Shown here: one piece after another, positions 11,703-13,370 of the stretch | Layout of the letters: the number at the start of each line of letters is the position of its first letter | How positions within the stretch are numbered: position 1 is the first letter of the stretch | Origin: WHSM01 sp050701635 | Lineage (GTDB): Bacteria; Actinomycetota; Actinomycetes; Mycobacteriales; Micromonosporaceae | Direction: 5' to 3' | Assembly (NCBI GenBank): GCA_050701635.1 | Contig: JBOGDF010000135.1 | Coordinates: 1-13,370, forward strand | DNA length: 13,370 bases | Program-made: the position numbers and the translations under genes | The notes under the pieces: generated by a model | What the model was told of the DNA's origin: nothing | What the model saw: the letters and a program-made list of their open reading frames with translations, nothing else | The model's database searches: none

Positions 11703-12929
11703 GACGCCGTACCAGTGCAGGCAGTCCCGGGAGTACATCGGGCGGCGCGGTTGGGTGTCGTACCAGCCGATCCAGCCGAAGCGGGGCACCGCGACCGCGG
11801 CCAGGATCGGCCGCAGCCGTGCCGCCCGGGACCAGCTGTGACCGCCGTCGCGACTCACCAGCGGCCCGAGCCGGGTCGGCCCGTCGAGCGGGCGCGGCTC
11901 GGCCAGCAGCAGACCTCCCAGGCACACCACGGGCAGGCCCATCGCCGGCTCGGTGCCGTCGGCGCGCCACACCTGCGTCCAGCCGCGGGAGGCGTACCGG
12001 TAGATGGTCGGCCGGCCGTCCTTGCCGACGACGACGGCGTAGCCGTGCCGGTCGGAGACGGTGACGTGGACGTACCGCGCCCCCTTGGTACCGGGGAGTC
12101 TCCAGGAATGCCACCGCCGCCCGCGGTCGGGGGAGACCGCGACCGCGGCGTACCCCCCGTCGAGTCCGGCGACCCACAACCGGCCGGCGGCGTCCGGGAA
12201 CGGCGTCGCGGTGCAGGGCCGCAGCTGCGACTGTTCCCGCAGCGGCACCCGCTGCCCGTCGTACGAGTCGTACACGGCGACGCCGCGCGCCGTACACGGC
12301 AGATCGGTGCTGGGGTCGGGATCCAGGGTGAGCCGGCCGGTGACCTCGGCCAAGGCGGGTCGCACACTTGTCCGTACCGGGTGCCAGCTGCGGCCGTCGT
12401 CGGGCGAGAACCAGCCGCCCGGGGTCTGCTCGCCGTAGTCGACGAGCAGCAGCACCTTCGGGGCGAGCGCCACCACGTCCGGCGAATCCAGGTTGTCGGT
12501 GGCGTCGCGGGGAAGCGTACGCCGCAGCCAGATCCGCAGATCGGTGCTGGTGGCGAGCGAGACCCGGCACGGCGCACCGGGCGGGCAGTCGGCGGCGGTG
12601 GCCACGGCGTACCCAGCGGGCAGGATGTCGAACGAGGTGACATCGCCCGGCAGGTCGAGCGCGATCCAGGGAAGATCGACCGCCAGCGGGGCGCGCAGGT
12701 CCACCGGGGGCGCGGCTATCGCCGGCGGCGGCTTCGGCTTCGGCGGGCTCGGGGCAGGCCCGACCTGAGCCGGGCCGACGTCGGCGGCGGCGAACAACCC
12801 CACCGCGACGGCCAGCGCGAGCCCACCCAGCAGGCGACGACGCGCTGGCTCGGGGCGGTCCGACTCGATGACGTCCGCCCCGTCTCCGCGCGGCTCGGCC
12901 ACACGGATCGGTCGCTCGAACTCGGGCAT
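11691..12929 (-). CDS. Membrane-anchored Asp-box (sialidase/BNR-like) beta-propeller protein
   Basis: From ATG 12929 the protein has 412 residues. A short charged cytoplasmic part is followed by RRR and a hydrophobic segment at 32-52, then a Pro-rich linker (58-75). The extracellular part carries Asp-boxes SPDDGRSW (175-182), SPDRGRRW (266-273) and SRDGGHSW (359-366), and weaker forms STDLRIW (128-134) and SRDCLHW (400-406), so a five- or six-bladed propeller is likely. Sialidase catalytic arginines and the FRIP motif are not evident, so it is more likely a binding or structural propeller than a sialidase. The start is chosen because AGGAG lies six bases upstream and codon bias weakens before it; the frame remains open to an ATG at 13313, with another at 13112. 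Confidence 0.78.
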   Translation of the reverse strand: MPEFERPIRVAEPRGDGADVIESDRPEPARRRLLGGLALAVAVGLFAAADVGPAQVGPAPSPPKPKPPPAIAAPPVDLRAPLAVDLPWIALDLPGDVTSFDILPAGYAVATAADCPPGAPCRVSLATSTDLRIWLRRTLPRDATDNLDSPDVVALAPKVLLLVDYGEQTPGGWFSPDDGRSWHPVRTSVRPALAEVTGRLTLDPDPSTDLPCTARGVAVYDSYDGQRVPLREQSQLRPCTATPFPDAAGRLWVAGLDGGYAAVAVSPDRGRRWHSWRLPGTKGARYVHVTVSDRHGYAVVVGKDGRPTIYRYASRGWTQVWRADGTEPAMGLPVVCLGGLLLAEPRPLDGPTRLGPLVSRDGGHSWSRAARLRPILAAVAVPRFGWIGWYDTQPRRPMYSRDCLHWYGVSVG

Positions 12930-13280
12930 GGCCGGCTCCTCGGCGTACTCCCTCCAAAGGTACGGCGGTTCGACCGGTGTACGCGATGCCCGGCGGGCGA
13001 ACTCGTGATCGATCTGTTTCCACGCAGCGTCGATCGGCCCTGGATCCCTCGCTGCCTCCGCGGCGCTGTCGACCTCGCCGGCAGTCCCCTGCTGACCCAC
13101 CGGGCCTGTCATCTGGGGTGTGGGTCGCGCGAGATCTGCTGGGACCTGCCTTGGTTGGACAGCAGCATTGCCCGTCTCCGCTGTTCTATTTCCGCGCCGC
13201 CTGGATTTCTTGCGAGCTTCTTTTATGCGCCCGCGCTGCTCGGGCCTGGAATTGTCGTACCGGGTGTTTAGGGTGTGGGT
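12930..13280. other. Intergenic stretch, or long N-terminal extension of the Asp-box protein
   Basis: This 351-bp stretch has no convincing separate gene. The minus frame of the Asp-box gene stays open through it, but third-position G/C falls to about 70 percent and no Shine-Dalgarno precedes the ATGs at 13112 or 13313. The part from about 13160 to 13270 is AT-richer than the rest, with TTCTTTTATGCG on the plus strand (CGCATAAAAGAA on the minus), which is a reasonable place for the Asp-box promoter. No repeat or RNA gene was seen. Confidence 0.5.
13269..13274 (+). promoter_or_regulatory. Leaderless -10 of the right-edge gene
   Basis: TAGGGT is followed by GTGGGT and the ATG at 13281. The layout is the same TANNNT-N6-ATG as at 9226 and 9322. 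The GGGT could act as a poor ribosome site, so leaderless use is less certain here. Confidence 0.4.
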
Positions 13281-13370
13281 ATGACTTCCGCGGGGGAGTT
13301 GGCTGGTTCGCATCCGATGGTGGGTGCGGTGTCGGCTGGCCGTGAATTGTTGTCGTCGGCTTCCGGCAAG
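13281..13370 (+). CDS. N-terminal fragment of an unidentified protein (3' end outside window)
   Basis: The frame gives 30 residues, starting MTSAGELAGSHPMVGAV and ending in SASGK at the window edge. There is no signal peptide or membrane segment. The HPMVGAVSAGRELLSS pattern reminds me of the N-terminus of DUF222/HNH-nuclease (13E12 repeat) proteins, which are multicopy in actinobacteria, but 30 residues are too few to say. Codon use is T-richer at third positions (GGT, GCT, TTG) than in the housekeeping genes, which would fit a mobile or accessory gene. Confidence 0.5.
   Translation, partial: MTSAGELAGSHPMVGAVSAGRELLSSASGK

Noticed and set aside
11715..13271. Long plus-strand open frame opposite the Asp-box gene
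   Set aside because: Its product is Arg/Gly/Pro-rich with no recognisable motif and no ribosome site; the minus strand has a signal anchor and Asp-boxes. It is a GC-driven shadow.

Overview
The window comes from a high-GC actinobacterium. Strong G/C at third codon positions, Shine-Dalgarno and leaderless starts side by side, a type II NADP isocitrate dehydrogenase, a GT87 membrane mannosyltransferase and many secreted actinobacterial proteins fit the Micromonosporaceae or a close relative. The family assignment is an inference from style and gene content. No phage, IS element, CRISPR array, tRNA or rRNA gene was seen.

Layout. Positions 1-141 hold the 3' end of an unrecognised gene. It converges on a secreted three-repeat ricin-type lectin (169-768, minus). 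Next comes malate dehydrogenase mdh (939-1889, plus), which converges on a minus-strand pair: an MBL-fold hydrolase (1909-2712) and an orphan membrane-anchored protein (2740-3312). NADP isocitrate dehydrogenase icd (3497-4714, plus) ends at a strong hairpin shared with a very large secreted subtilisin-like protease (4784-7678, minus) that carries Ig-like and RTX repeats. Then come a GNAT acetyltransferase and a DUF2461 protein (minus, probably one operon), a divergent CBS/CorC protein lacking the usual membrane domain (9334-10272, plus), a GT87 glycosyltransferase (10319-11671, plus), a convergent membrane-anchored Asp-box propeller (11691-12929, minus), and the first 30 codons of a gene running off the right edge (13281 on).

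How the parts relate. Most genes are ordinary metabolism or cell-surface functions. The most interesting link is regulatory. mdh and icd, two TCA-cycle enzymes 2.5 kb apart, each have the same 16-bp inverted repeat (CAGTACG-2-CGTACTG) at the same distance from a candidate extended -10. The repeat matches the published consensus, as I remember it, of the aconitase repressor AcnR, which suggests a TCA-cycle regulon wider than aconitase alone.

Other points of note: an in-frame amber codon at the end of the protease signal peptide; three genes with a TANNNT-N6-ATG leaderless start; a perfect 14-bp palindrome before the GT87 gene; and a small tandem duplication that pulled apart two convergent stop codons. 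I do not see a defence, secretion or biosynthetic system in this window.
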